Below, piece by piece: positions 1-7,875 of a DNA stretch of 64,000 nt. The DNA is taken from the NCBI RefSeq assembly GCF_039697315.1, contig NZ_CP155619.1, positions 3,968,001-4,032,000 of the forward strand, in the 5' to 3' direction. The position numbers and the translations under genes are program-made. Within the stretch, counting starts at the first letter, position 1, and each line of letters starts with the position of its first letter. Under the pieces are notes generated by a model. The model did no database searches, was not told the origin of the DNA, and saw nothing but the letters and a program-made list of their open reading frames with translations. This DNA is from Pseudomonas abietaniphila. GTDB taxonomy: Bacteria > Pseudomonadota > Gammaproteobacteria > Pseudomonadales > Pseudomonadaceae.

Positions 1-79
1 TGTTTGAAAGCGTTGCGTTACCCGCTGTGCTTTGAACACGCAGATCCACTAACCGAATGGATGGGTTTCTGATCGCGCC

Positions 80-93
80 TTGACCTGTGTCAA
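80..93. promoter_or_regulatory. Candidate Anr/FNR box
   Basis: The 14-mer TTGAC-CTGT-GTCAA is a perfect dyad matching the Anr/FNR pattern TTGAY-N4-RTCAA. It lies about 220 bp before the antiporter gene. A class II arrangement (centre at -41.5) would place the start near 128 with a weak -10 (TACGCT, 115-120). It suggests low-oxygen control of the decarboxylase operon; this is inference. The rest of 1-313 shows no convincing gene. Confidence 0.45.
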
Positions 94-313
94 GCGCGGT
101 CTGCGTCCTGCCGTTACGCTCTCTCCTGTATTTTCCTTCGCGCAAACCGTATGAACGGTGTGAACTTTACCGACGTTCAATACAGTCACTATTTATTCCG
201 AAGTTGTTAAAAAGTGGCTTTTCGCTAGCAGCTAAAGACATGTCCATTTCTTGCTTAGTGAGAATCTTTTGCTATAGCTAAAAGCCTCTCACTTCATCCT
301 ATGAGGCAACGGA

Positions 314-1753
314 ATGTCAGTCGCAAAGAAAATGAGCGTGGGACAACTGACGATGTTGACGGCCGTCAACATGTTGGGATCCGGCATCGTGTTGTTGCCG
401 ACCAAACTCGCTGAAGTCGGCGGTATTTCGATCCTTTCCTGGCTGATCACGGCCACCGGTTCACTGGCTCTGGCCTACGCGTTCGCGCGCTGCGGGATGC
501 TCAGTCGCAAGACTGGCGGCATGGGCGGTTATGCCGAATACACCTTCGGTAAGTCCGGAAACTACATCACCAACTACACCTATGGGCTGTCGTTGTTGAT
601 CGCGAACGTCGCGATCAGTATTACGGCCGTGGGTTATATCCAGACGTTGTTCGATATAAAACTCGGCTCGCTGCAAGTTGGCCTCGCGACCATTGCCTTA
701 TTGTGGATTACTACATTCGCCAACTTTGGTGGTGCGAGCATCACCGGCAAGATCGGCGCAGTCACTGTCTGGGGCGTGATTGCGCCCGTGGTTCTGGTCT
801 CGACCATCGGCTGGTTCTGGTTCGACAGCAGTGTGTATTCGGCCGGCTGGAACCCCCATGACATGCCTTGGTATCAGGCGGCGGGCGCATCGGTGGCGAT
901 CACGCTGTGGGCGTTCCTCGGGCTTGAATCCGCGTGCGCCAATGGCGATGCAGTGGAGAACCCTGAGAGGAACGTGCCCATCGCCGTACTCGGCGGCACT
1001 TTGGGCGCGGCGGTGATCTACATCGTCTCCACCAACGTGATCGCGGGCATCGTCGACAACGCCGAACTGGTGTCTTCCACTGCGCCGTTCGGGTTGGTGT
1101 TCGCCAAGATGTTCAACCCGATGATCGGCAACATCGTCATGGGGCTGATGGTGCTGGCCTGTATCGGCTCGCTGCTCGGCTGGCAATTCACTGTCGCCCA
1201 AGTGTTCAAGAGCTCGGCGGACACCGGTTACTTTCTGCCGATCTTCGCCAAGGCCAACAAGCATGGCGTACCGATCATCAGCATGCTGATCCTGCTAGCG
1301 ATCCAGACGGCCATGGCGCTGCTCACGATCAGCCCGGATCTCGCCAAGCAGTTCGACACGCTGGTGAACCTGGCGGTGGTCACCAACCTGGTGCCGTACA
1401 TCCTGTCGATGGCCACGTTGATGACCCTGCAGAAGGTGTCCAACGTTCCGGCGAACAAGGCGCTCATTACCAACATCGTGGCCTACATCGCCGCCGCGTA
1501 CAGCTATCTGGCGCTGTACAGCTCGGGCGCCCAGGCGCTGATGCTCGGCGGCGTTGCCACCATCGTCGGCTACACGCTGTTCGGCTTCGTCAACACACGC
1601 CTGATCAAACTGGAAGCCCTCAACAACAGCGTGCCGACCCAGACCGTCGCTGCGCAGCACATTGTCGGTGAACCTGTTCCGGTCAATGACCTGCCTCTCA
1701 ACAACTTGCCTCGCAATGACCTGAATCGCGCCACTCTGGAGACTCAACCATGA
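314..1753 (+). CDS. potE: PotE-type amino acid/polyamine antiporter
   Basis: A 479-residue APC-superfamily transporter with about 12 hydrophobic segments. It follows E. coli PotE closely along its length as I remember that sequence: the N-terminal stretch with GSGI and LPTKLAEVG, then GGMGGYAEY, WAFLGLESAC and NPERNVPIAVLGG. PotE exchanges extracellular ornithine for putrescine across the inner membrane; relatives exchange lysine/cadaverine or arginine/agmatine. Its TGA overlaps the next start (ATGA), so it is translationally coupled to a PLP decarboxylase, the classic arrangement for acid resistance or polyamine export. The C-terminal 40 residues, rich in N, P and L, extend beyond the usual PotE length. 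The substrate cannot be settled from sequence, because the partner enzyme is of AdiA/LdcA rather than SpeF type. Confidence 0.85.
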   Translation: MSVAKKMSVGQLTMLTAVNMLGSGIVLLPTKLAEVGGISILSWLITATGSLALAYAFARCGMLSRKTGGMGGYAEYTFGKSGNYITNYTYGLSLLIANVAISITAVGYIQTLFDIKLGSLQVGLATIALLWITTFANFGGASITGKIGAVTVWGVIAPVVLVSTIGWFWFDSSVYSAGWNPHDMPWYQAAGASVAITLWAFLGLESACANGDAVENPERNVPIAVLGGTLGAAVIYIVSTNVIAGIVDNAELVSSTAPFGLVFAKMFNPMIGNIVMGLMVLACIGSLLGWQFTVAQVFKSSADTGYFLPIFAKANKHGVPIISMLILLAIQTAMALLTISPDLAKQFDTLVNLAVVTNLVPYILSMATLMTLQKVSNVPANKALITNIVAYIAAAYSYLALYSSGAQALMLGGVATIVGYTLFGFVNTRLIKLEALNNSVPTQTVAAQHIVGEPVPVNDLPLNNLPRNDLNRATLETQP

Positions 1754-4035
1754 CGGAATACAGACACCTGCTCGGCATGCTGGCCTTACTCGTCACGAAG
1801 CAGCCCGACAAACGCAGCGTGTTCGGAAGGGCACTGATTCAGCTGATCAGCGATGTGGAAGAGCGCTCCATCAGCGTACTGACCTCGGAAAGCCTGAGCG
1901 ACGCGAAGTCGATTCTGAGCACTGACCCGGCGATTCAATGCGTGCTGCTCAGTTGGGAAATGGACACCAGCGAAGACCACCAGGAGTGCATCGATCTGCT
2001 CACCACCTTGCGTGAGCGCAACACCCGCGTGCCGGTGTTTCTGATCAGTGATCGCAGCACTGCGTCCAGTGTCCCGTTGATTGTCATGCAACACGCAGAC
2101 GACTTCATCTGGCTGCCGGAAGACACCAGCCGCTTCCTGAGCGGGCGGATCATGGCCGCGATCGAACGCTACCGTCAGGCGGTGCTGCCGCCGATGTTCG
2201 GCGCGTTGCTGAAGTTTGCCCGCAGCTACGAATACTCGTGGCACACGCCGGGTCATGCAGGCGGTACTGCCTTCCTGAAAAGCACCGCAGGCCGGGCATT
2301 TTATGAATTCTTCGGCGAGAACCTGCTGCGTTCCGACCTGTCGATTTCCGTGGGTGAGCTGGGCTCATTGCTCGATCACAGCGGGCCGATCGGCCAGGGC
2401 GAGCGCTACGCGGCGAAGGTGTTTGGTGCCCATCGCACCTACTACGTGACCAACGGCTCGTCGATGTCGAACCGTGTCATTCTGATGGCCAGCGTGACCC
2501 GCGATCAGATTGCGTTGTGCGACCGCAACTGCCACAAGTCTGCCGAGCACGCGATGACGCTGTCCGGCGCGATTCCGACGTACCTCGTGCCGACCCGCAA
2601 CCGCTTCGGCATCATCGGACCGATTCTGCCGCAGACCCTGAGCGCCGAGGGCGTGAAAGCGGCGATTGCCAACAACCCGCTGGTGAAAAGCCACATCGAC
2701 CCGACGCCGGTACACGCCATCGTCACCAACTCGACCTACGACGGGCTGACCTACAACGTAACGCGGGTCGAAGAGCTGCTGGGGCAAAGTGTCGACCGCC
2801 TGCATTTCGACGAAGCCTGGTATGGCTATGCGCGCTTCAATCCGCTGTACAAGGATCGCTTCGCGATGCACGGCAGCCCGGACGATCACGACGCCTCCAA
2901 GCCCACGGTGTTCGCCACCCAGTCGACCCACAAGCTGCTGGCGGCGCTGTCTCAGGCCTCGATGATCCATGTGCGTAACGGGCGCAACCCGATTCCCCAT
3001 GGCCGCTTCAACGAGTCCTACATGATGCATGCGTCGACCTCGCCGAACTACGCGATCATGGCCTCGTGCGACGTCAGCTCGGCCATGATGGAAGCGCCCA
3101 GCGGGCAGATCCTGACGAATGAATCCATCGAAGAGGCAATCGCGTTCCGGCAGGTCATTTCGCGCATGCAGAGTGAGATGCTCGCCAACGATGACTGGTT
3201 CTTCTCGTGCTGGCAGCCGCCGTCGGTCAAAGTCGGCGCGACCTCGATTCCGTTTCACGAGGTCGATCCGGGCAGGCTCAAAACCGATCCGAATTGCTGG
3301 GTACTGCACCCGAACGAGATCTGGCACGGCTTCGGCGACATTGAAGACGGCTACTGCATGCTTGATCCGATCAAGGTGTCGATCCTCAGTCCCGGCATGG
3401 GCGATGACGGCAACCTGTTGGACTTCGGCATTCCAGCGTGCGTGCTGACCGCCTACCTCGGACGGCAGGGCATCGTGGTCGAGAAGACCACGGACTTCAC
3501 CATTCTCTTTCTGTTCTCGATCGGCATCACCAAGGGCAAATGGGGCACGCTGGTCAATGCGCTGCTGGACTTCAAGCGTGACTACGACACCAACCTGGAA
3601 CTGGAGCTGTGCCTGCCCGATCTGCTGACCGCCAACCAGCAACGTTATGCCGGCATGGGGCTGAAGGACCTGGCGCAGGACATCTTTGCCGCCATGAAAA
3701 AGACCAAAACCACAGCAGCCATGTCGCAGGCGTTCGGCACGCTGCCCAAGGCCGAGTTCAGCCCGGTGGAAGCGTACGAAAAACTGGTCAGGAACGAGGT
3801 CGAACAGGTCACCTTAGAAGAGGCGGCCGGGCGCATCGCGGCCACCGGCATCGTGCCTTATCCGCCGGGTATTCCGCTGCTGATGCCGGGTGAAAACGCA
3901 GGGCCTTCCGACGGCGCCTTGTTGGCGTATCTGAAGGCGCTGGAAAGCTTCGACCGATCCTTCCCCGGGTTCACCCATGACACACACGGGATCGAGAGCG
4001 AAGCGGGCGTTTATCGGATGTTGGTGTTGAAGTGA
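1750..4035 (+). CDS. Inducible Orn/Lys/Arg decarboxylase, AdiA/LdcA-like
   Basis: A 761-residue PLP-dependent amino acid decarboxylase of the large fold-I (bacterial) class. Residues 1-135 form the CheY-like wing domain; the PLP core follows with HTPGHAGG, DRNCHKS, LHFDEAWYGYARFNP and STHKLL, with the Schiff-base lysine at about residue 395; the C-terminal domain ends in a conserved IPYPPGIP-like segment (here VPYPPGIPLL). Length and motifs match lysine and arginine decarboxylases better than ornithine SpeF. Products would be cadaverine, agmatine or putrescine plus CO2, consuming a cytoplasmic proton. It overlaps the antiporter stop by four bases. P. aeruginosa has a comparable LdcA next to an antiporter, but I recall the order there as decarboxylase first. 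Exact substrate uncertain. Confidence 0.9.
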   Translation: MTEYRHLLGMLALLVTKQPDKRSVFGRALIQLISDVEERSISVLTSESLSDAKSILSTDPAIQCVLLSWEMDTSEDHQECIDLLTTLRERNTRVPVFLISDRSTASSVPLIVMQHADDFIWLPEDTSRFLSGRIMAAIERYRQAVLPPMFGALLKFARSYEYSWHTPGHAGGTAFLKSTAGRAFYEFFGENLLRSDLSISVGELGSLLDHSGPIGQGERYAAKVFGAHRTYYVTNGSSMSNRVILMASVTRDQIALCDRNCHKSAEHAMTLSGAIPTYLVPTRNRFGIIGPILPQTLSAEGVKAAIANNPLVKSHIDPTPVHAIVTNSTYDGLTYNVTRVEELLGQSVDRLHFDEAWYGYARFNPLYKDRFAMHGSPDDHDASKPTVFATQSTHKLLAALSQASMIHVRNGRNPIPHGRFNESYMMHASTSPNYAIMASCDVSSAMMEAPSGQILTNESIEEAIAFRQVISRMQSEMLANDDWFFSCWQPPSVKVGATSIPFHEVDPGRLKTDPNCWVLHPNEIWHGFGDIEDGYCMLDPIKVSILSPGMGDDGNLLDFGIPACVLTAYLGRQGIVVEKTTDFTILFLFSIGITKGKWGTLVNALLDFKRDYDTNLELELCLPDLLTANQQRYAGMGLKDLAQDIFAAMKKTKTTAAMSQAFGTLPKAEFSPVEAYEKLVRNEVEQVTLEEAAGRIAATGIVPYPPGIPLLMPGENAGPSDGALLAYLKALESFDRSFPGFTHDTHGIESEAGVYRMLVLK

Positions 4036-4084
4036 TAAGCCACCGCTTCGACTCACCTCAAACGTTCCGACAGGATGAGGTTTT

Positions 4085-4461
4085 GTGGGAGGTTGTATGG
4101 TGCTCAAACCAGTGGTGTCAGTCCGTTTCTTGAGGGTCGCCAAGCCTGACAGCATGCGCCACGTCCCGGATGACGCAGAGCGTCATTGGATGTGTTACCA
4201 CGCAGAGCGTGGGAACCATCAGCTTGCTGGTGATGGGAGTGAGCCAGTTTCATCAAGGGTGAATGACACATCGCATTCGTCAGCAAGCTAACTCCCACAG
4301 GCTTTTTGTTTATTCAACGAGTGCTGATTGTTCCCACGCTCCGCGTGGTAACACATTCAAGGACGCTCTGCGTCATCTGGGATGTGGCGCATGCTGCGAA
4401 GCTTCGCGACCCTCAAGAAACGGACTGACACCACTGGTTTGAGAGCCTGAGAGGCTCCCAC
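4085..4461. repeat. 377-bp nested inverted repeat of REP-like units
   Basis: A large imperfect palindrome fills the gap after the decarboxylase. The outer tips are GTGGGAG and its complement; inside lie perfect 38-bp arms (4103-4140 and 4406-4443, opposite strands), then GACGCAGAGCGTC-like and CCACGCTCCGCGTGG-like dyads in both arms, and GTGGGAGTTAGCTTGCTGA, a Pseudomonas REP sequence, near the middle. It reads as two inverted copies of a roughly 150-bp intergenic repeat, each flanked by REP halves. No open frame inside it looks coding. The adjacent 4036-4084 and 4462-4488 hold nothing I recognise. Confidence 0.8.
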
Positions 4462-4488
4462 AATCGATCCATTGCGTGGCGAGTTGCC

Positions 4489-4761
4489 TCAATTACTCTG
4501 AAGTTTCTGCAGCGCCTGCTGCGTCAAGGAAACACACTCTCTCGCGCCATCATCGTTGTGCCGCGCCAGAGCTGATTCGGCGCGGTGGACGGTGGTGTCG
4601 ACGTCGCTTCTTACCGCGTCGCTGAGGTCTGGTTTAGCCGCTTCGGTGTCGCGAATCTTGCTCAGGTTTATCTGGCACAGGCTGTTGTCGTCGTTGGCCG
4701 TTGCGGTCAAAGGCAAGGCAAAGGCAGTCAGGAGCATGCCGGTGAGCAGGGCGTGTTTCAT
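4489..4761 (-). CDS. Small secreted two-cysteine protein, unknown function
   Basis: A 90-residue protein beginning MKHALLTGMLLTAF, with a signal peptide that should be cut after ALPLTATA (about residue 22). The mature part is mostly polar and helical, with two cysteines 47 residues apart in the contexts LCQINL and CVSLTQ, suggesting a disulfide-linked helical hairpin in the periplasm. I chose this start because the 52 upstream in-frame residues look non-coding. It resembles the secreted protein encoded at 13884-14174: same signal-peptide start (K-x-ALTG-x-x-LTA), LC-x2-NL and C-x2-LTQ. Function unknown. It is divergent from the LysR gene at 4956. Confidence 0.7.
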   Translation of the reverse strand: MKHALLTGMLLTAFALPLTATANDDNSLCQINLSKIRDTEAAKPDLSDAVRSDVDTTVHRAESALARHNDDGARECVSLTQQALQKLQSN

Positions 4762-4955
4762 GTTGTTTTCCGCAGAAAGGTAGGTAAGGGGTTCGTGATG
4801 TGTACGAACCTGCTGCATGAGACAGCGGATTTTGAAATTGCGCCAGATGCCGGGCCTGTTTAACGTCGGATATCGCTCATGTTTTTGCGCTTGGGCGACG
4901 GGCCGCTGCGCTACCATGTCGCGGCCAATCTGACGCCAGCCGCCGAGCCGTATCG

Positions 4956-5819
4956 ATGGACATTGACCTCGCCCGTACCTTTCTTGAAATCGTTCGACTG
5001 GGCAGCCTGATGGCTGCTGCCGAGAAGCTGCACGTCACTCAGACCGCGATCACCGCGCGAGTGCAGAAGCTGGAAAGCCACCTCAACTGTAAGCTGTTCA
5101 TCCGCAATCGCACGGGCGCGAAGCTGACGTCCGATGGCGAGGCGTTTGTGGTGTTCGCCAATCAACTCGTCCAGACCTGGGATGCCGCGCGGCGGGAATT
5201 ACCGTTGCCGGATGGCTATCGCCATGTGTTGCGTGTGGGCGCGGAAATGAGCCTGTGCAACCCGTTGATGCTCAGCTGGGTGCGCGAGATCCGCAACGCG
5301 ATTCCGGACTACGCGCTGCATTCCGAGGTCAAGGACGGCGACGTGTTGATGAAGGAGGTCGAGCGCGGGGTGCTGGATGCCGCGTTGGTCTACCAACCGG
5401 CCTACTGGCCCGGGCTTCAGGTCGAAGAGTTGCTGGAAGAGAAGCTGATTCTGGTGCGCGTGGCGGGCAAGCCGGAGCCGTATGTGTACATCGACTGGGG
5501 GCCTGCGTTTCGTGAGCAGCACGACGCCGCGATGCCGGAAAAATCCAGGGCCGCCGTGGCGTTCAACCTGGGCCCCTTTGCGTTGCAGTACATCCTCGAT
5601 AACGGCGGCTCGGGCTATTTCCGCACGCGAGTCGTTCAGTCCTGGCTGGACCGGGGTGTCCTGGAGCGCGTGCCGCTGGCGCCGGAGTTCAGCTACCCGA
5701 CGTATCTGGTGTATGCGCGGGACAATCCCTCGGCGACCTTGCAGCGGGCCTTTGAACTGTTGCGTGAGATTGCCAAAGAGAAGGGCGACTGGTCCCAGCG
5801 TTGGGATCCGTCGGTGTAG
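4956..5819 (+). CDS. LysR-family transcriptional regulator
   Basis: A 287-residue regulator. Residues 1-60 form the LysR winged helix-turn-helix (RTFLEIVRLGSLMAAAEKLHVTQTAITARVQKLE); the rest is the periplasmic-binding-protein-like effector domain. The length is normal for the family. No strong ribosome binding site is visible before the ATG. It is divergent from a small secreted protein gene and convergent with the HPP gene, so no target can be named from position alone; LysR regulators often control the divergent neighbour. The effector is unknown. Confidence 0.88.
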   Translation: MDIDLARTFLEIVRLGSLMAAAEKLHVTQTAITARVQKLESHLNCKLFIRNRTGAKLTSDGEAFVVFANQLVQTWDAARRELPLPDGYRHVLRVGAEMSLCNPLMLSWVREIRNAIPDYALHSEVKDGDVLMKEVERGVLDAALVYQPAYWPGLQVEELLEEKLILVRVAGKPEPYVYIDWGPAFREQHDAAMPEKSRAAVAFNLGPFALQYILDNGGSGYFRTRVVQSWLDRGVLERVPLAPEFSYPTYLVYARDNPSATLQRAFELLREIAKEKGDWSQRWDPSV

Positions 5820-5849
5820 TGCGCGGCACCCTTAGAAAGCCAGGTTCAG

Positions 5850-6698
5850 TCAATCCACCAGACTGATGATGCCAATCACCTTTCGGTCCGCATCAAGCAC
5901 CGGCAGGTATTTGCTGTCCTGTCCGGCCAGCATTTTCATGGCATCTGCCACCGAGTGTTCCAGCGATAGACTGTTAGTGCTGCGCGAGATGATGTGCTCG
6001 GTGTCGATGTCCGTCCGGTTGCGATGCTGGGCGTTCGCTTCGGTCTTGTGCAGGATCGTCTCCAGGTCTTCACGAGATACGTCCACAAACGCACCCACGT
6101 CGTCGAGTGCCTTATCCAGATCCTGAGTGTTGAAACCCGCTGATTCGGAGTTTGCGACCTGTGCTTCAGGCGCTGTTTTCGCCTGCGCCCTGGGATAACG
6201 CACACGCGTCAGGTTGTTGTAGACCAGCGCGACAATCAGCAGGCAAATGGCGTTGAGCATGACCGGAAAAAGCACCTGTAAGCCGAGCGCCGACAGTTCC
6301 TGTTTAGAGGTGATGATGCTGATCGCGACAGCAGCGCCCGGCGGGTGAAGGCAGCGGCATACGCACATGATCACGATGGCCGAACACACCGCGACACTCG
6401 CCGCGGTGATGGTGTTGCCGAACAGGCGAATGCATAGCAATGCGACCAGCGTCGAGATCAGGTAACTGCCAATGATCGACCATGGCTGTGCAAGTGCGCC
6501 GGTCGACACGGCAAACAGCAATACCGCTGATGCGCCGATTGGACCGAGCAGATGCAGCGTGACGTCGATGCCGAACAACTGACGGCTCAGCAATGCGCTG
6601 ATGAAAATACCCAGGCAGGCGCCCAGAGCCGCGCGCGACCATTCAGCCGGATGGGTGTTGAGGGAGTGAGGGATGAAGCTGCGCAAAAGCGTTTTCAA
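5850..6698 (-). CDS. HPP-family membrane protein with one CBS motif
   Basis: An inner-membrane protein with about five hydrophobic segments and the family signature CLHPPGAAVA, followed by a charged linker and a single CBS half (HSVADAMKMLAGQDSKYLPVLDADRKVIGIISLVD) that stops abruptly. As I remember longer HPP-CBS proteins, they continue after the LVD with about 50 more residues, so this copy may be C-terminally shortened. The start is uncertain: TTG at 6698 fits where family similarity begins (LRSFIPHSLNTHP), while ATGs at 6773 and 6794 add non-family residues. HPP proteins have been linked to nitrite transport in plastids and cyanobacteria; CBS pairs bind adenine nucleotides. The role here is unknown. 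Confidence 0.75.
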   Translation of the reverse strand: MKTLLRSFIPHSLNTHPAEWSRAALGACLGIFISALLSRQLFGIDVTLHLLGPIGASAVLLFAVSTGALAQPWSIIGSYLISTLVALLCIRLFGNTITAASVAVCSAIVIMCVCRCLHPPGAAVAISIITSKQELSALGLQVLFPVMLNAICLLIVALVYNNLTRVRYPRAQAKTAPEAQVANSESAGFNTQDLDKALDDVGAFVDVSREDLETILHKTEANAQHRNRTDIDTEHIISRSTNSLSLEHSVADAMKMLAGQDSKYLPVLDADRKVIGIISLVD

Positions 6699-6794
6699 CG
6701 AGTGAGTGTCCGAGGCTGAAAAAAGGAGCTCGTCGGCAGAGACAGAGCTCCCGCACAAAGGGGCAAGTGCCATGCATTTCAAAGGGCAGAACAA

Positions 6795-7084
6795 CGATTG
6801 GAGAACTGTTGCGGCAGCTTTCCGTTCGGATGTGAAGCACGCCGATTGTGGTCAGGAAACGGGTGAGAGGCAAATTCGAAATAATGCAGTTTTGATTCAA
6901 TAGTTTTGAATTAAATGCAGTTTAAGTCTGGATAGGTCTTTTTTAGCTCATTGTTAGTGATCTTAGGCAGGTGCCTATTAGGCTGGATGAACGATGCTTG
7001 AAGGCAAAAGCTGACGACACGGTCAGGTCGGATAGGGCGTTTCTGGGGAGGAAAGGGCGTTACCAGGAATCAGCTGAGGAAGGT
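6795..7084. other. Gene-poor AT-richer stretch
   Basis: Between the HPP gene and the terminator of the next unit I see no credible coding frame. The sequence at 6890-6970 is clearly richer in A and T than its surroundings, which fits a promoter region, but no confident -35/-10 pair was found. Confidence 0.4.
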
Positions 7085-7085
7085 C

Positions 7086-7158
7086 AAAAAAGCAACAGGC
7101 CATTGGCGAAATTGTTGTCGAGCAGGGGGACTCGCAACAACCGTCGTCAATGGCCTGT
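7086..7158 (-). terminator. Long-stem intrinsic terminator
   Basis: Directly after the stop of the 7163-7444 gene (minus strand), arms ACAGGCCATTG (7095-7105) and CAATGGCCTGT (7148-7158) pair perfectly. Further pairing of GTTGTCGAG with CTCGCAACAA lies inside, and the hairpin is followed by a run of six T on the minus strand (7086-7091). The unusually long stem resembles a small inverted repeat element acting as a terminator. Confidence 0.7.
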
Positions 7159-7162
7159 GATC

Positions 7163-7444
7163 TTACAGAGTGCGCGGCTGAGCCGATTGGCGGGTTCTCT
7201 TGGCAGGTCGCGCGGTTTCTACTTCCAGCAGATGCATGGCCAACACATCAGTCAAGAAACGGAACTGATCGTTAAAGCCCACCACTTCGTTGCTGAAGTG
7301 ATTTTCCGCCGACGGCATCATGAAGGCATCAAAGCGTTTGTCTTCAATCAGGCTGTGACGGTTTTTACGAACGACGACATGTTGTGAGTAATAGTTATTA
7401 CCAAATTTGGGAAAACTAACGTGCAGGGTGACGTCTCGGGTCAT
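7163..7444 (-). CDS. Hypothetical protein, 93 residues
   Basis: Not recognised. The frame starts MTRDVTLHVSFPKF, has GGAG eight bases before the ATG, and ends right before a strong terminator, which together support a real gene. The composition is soluble and mixed, with aromatic residues early (FGNNYY, RFDAF, FNDQFRF) and a basic C-terminal tail (RPAKRTRQSAQPRTL). No signal peptide or membrane segment. A single-membrane-segment small protein lies 70 bp upstream on the same strand, so the two may share a transcript. The plus-strand frame over the same bases has a less protein-like composition. No function can be inferred. Confidence 0.5.
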   Translation of the reverse strand: MTRDVTLHVSFPKFGNNYYSQHVVVRKNRHSLIEDKRFDAFMMPSAENHFSNEVVGFNDQFRFLTDVLAMHLLEVETARPAKRTRQSAQPRTL

Positions 7445-7513
7445 GTCGAGTGCTCCGCATCAAACAGAAAGTTGAAAGGTGAAAAGTGCTGATGAGTGTC
7501 AGCTACTTGGGCC

Positions 7514-7654
7514 TTAGTTGGCCCGTGCCATAACACGATGACTGTTTTCGTCCGCCGTGACGTGCACGGGTTCCAGAGCGAAAAGTTTGAGGGCGACGAC
7601 GTAGCTGGTGAAAGCGGTCAGCGTCAAGCAAGTCAGAAGATGAATAACCATTTT
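7514..7654 (-). CDS. Putative small membrane protein, 46 residues
   Basis: A 46-residue frame starting MVIHLLTCLTLTAFTSYVVALKLFAL, preceded by GGCAGGAAAA. Residues 2-26 form one hydrophobic segment, and the tail is polar (EPVHVTADENSHRVMARAN). It lies 70 bp before the 93-residue hypothetical gene on the same strand. It looks like a single-pass membrane micro-protein or an uncleaved signal-anchor peptide. Support is limited to the ribosome-binding-like site and amphipathic layout; it could be chance. Confidence 0.4.
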   Translation of the reverse strand, partial: KMVIHLLTCLTLTAFTSYVVALKLFALEPVHVTADENSHRVMARAN

Positions 7655-7842
7655 TCCTGCCCTCAGTTCGTGTTTGGGTGTGAGGTGATAGTACGCCCCT
7701 GAAATTTGAGCGGAAGGCAAACGCAGGAATGTTGGTTATCGACAGGAATGATGGTACGGGCGGAACTCGGAAACGTAGCGTTAATCCCGCGACTGCAGTG
7801 TGGCAGATTCGCCAGGGCGTTCGACACGGCACAACCGCGGTC

Positions 7843-7866
7843 AGAAGCGCCGTTACAGGCGCTTCT
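7843..7866 (-). terminator. Hairpin after the sotB-like gene
   Basis: A perfect nine-base stem (AGAAGCGCC / GGCGCTTCT) with a six-base loop lies 10 bp beyond the efflux gene stop. There is no T tract on the minus strand, so it may be a weak or Rho-assisted terminator or a 3'-end stabiliser. Confidence 0.45.
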
Positions 7867-7875
7867 GCCGAGCCT

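Noticed and set aside
87..281. A 64-codon plus-strand frame before the antiporter
   Set aside because: No ribosome binding site and serine/arginine-rich chance composition; the region looks regulatory.
2365..3642. A 425-codon antisense frame in the decarboxylase gene
   Set aside because: Shadow of the sense codon bias; no recognisable protein.
4085..4461. Possible CRISPR array or insertion sequence
   Set aside because: The repeats are inverted and nested rather than evenly spaced direct repeats, and no transposase frame is present.
6971..7387. A 138-codon plus-strand frame over the hypothetical minus-strand gene
   Set aside because: It runs through the minus-strand terminator hairpin and has no ribosome binding site; the minus-strand gene has better support.
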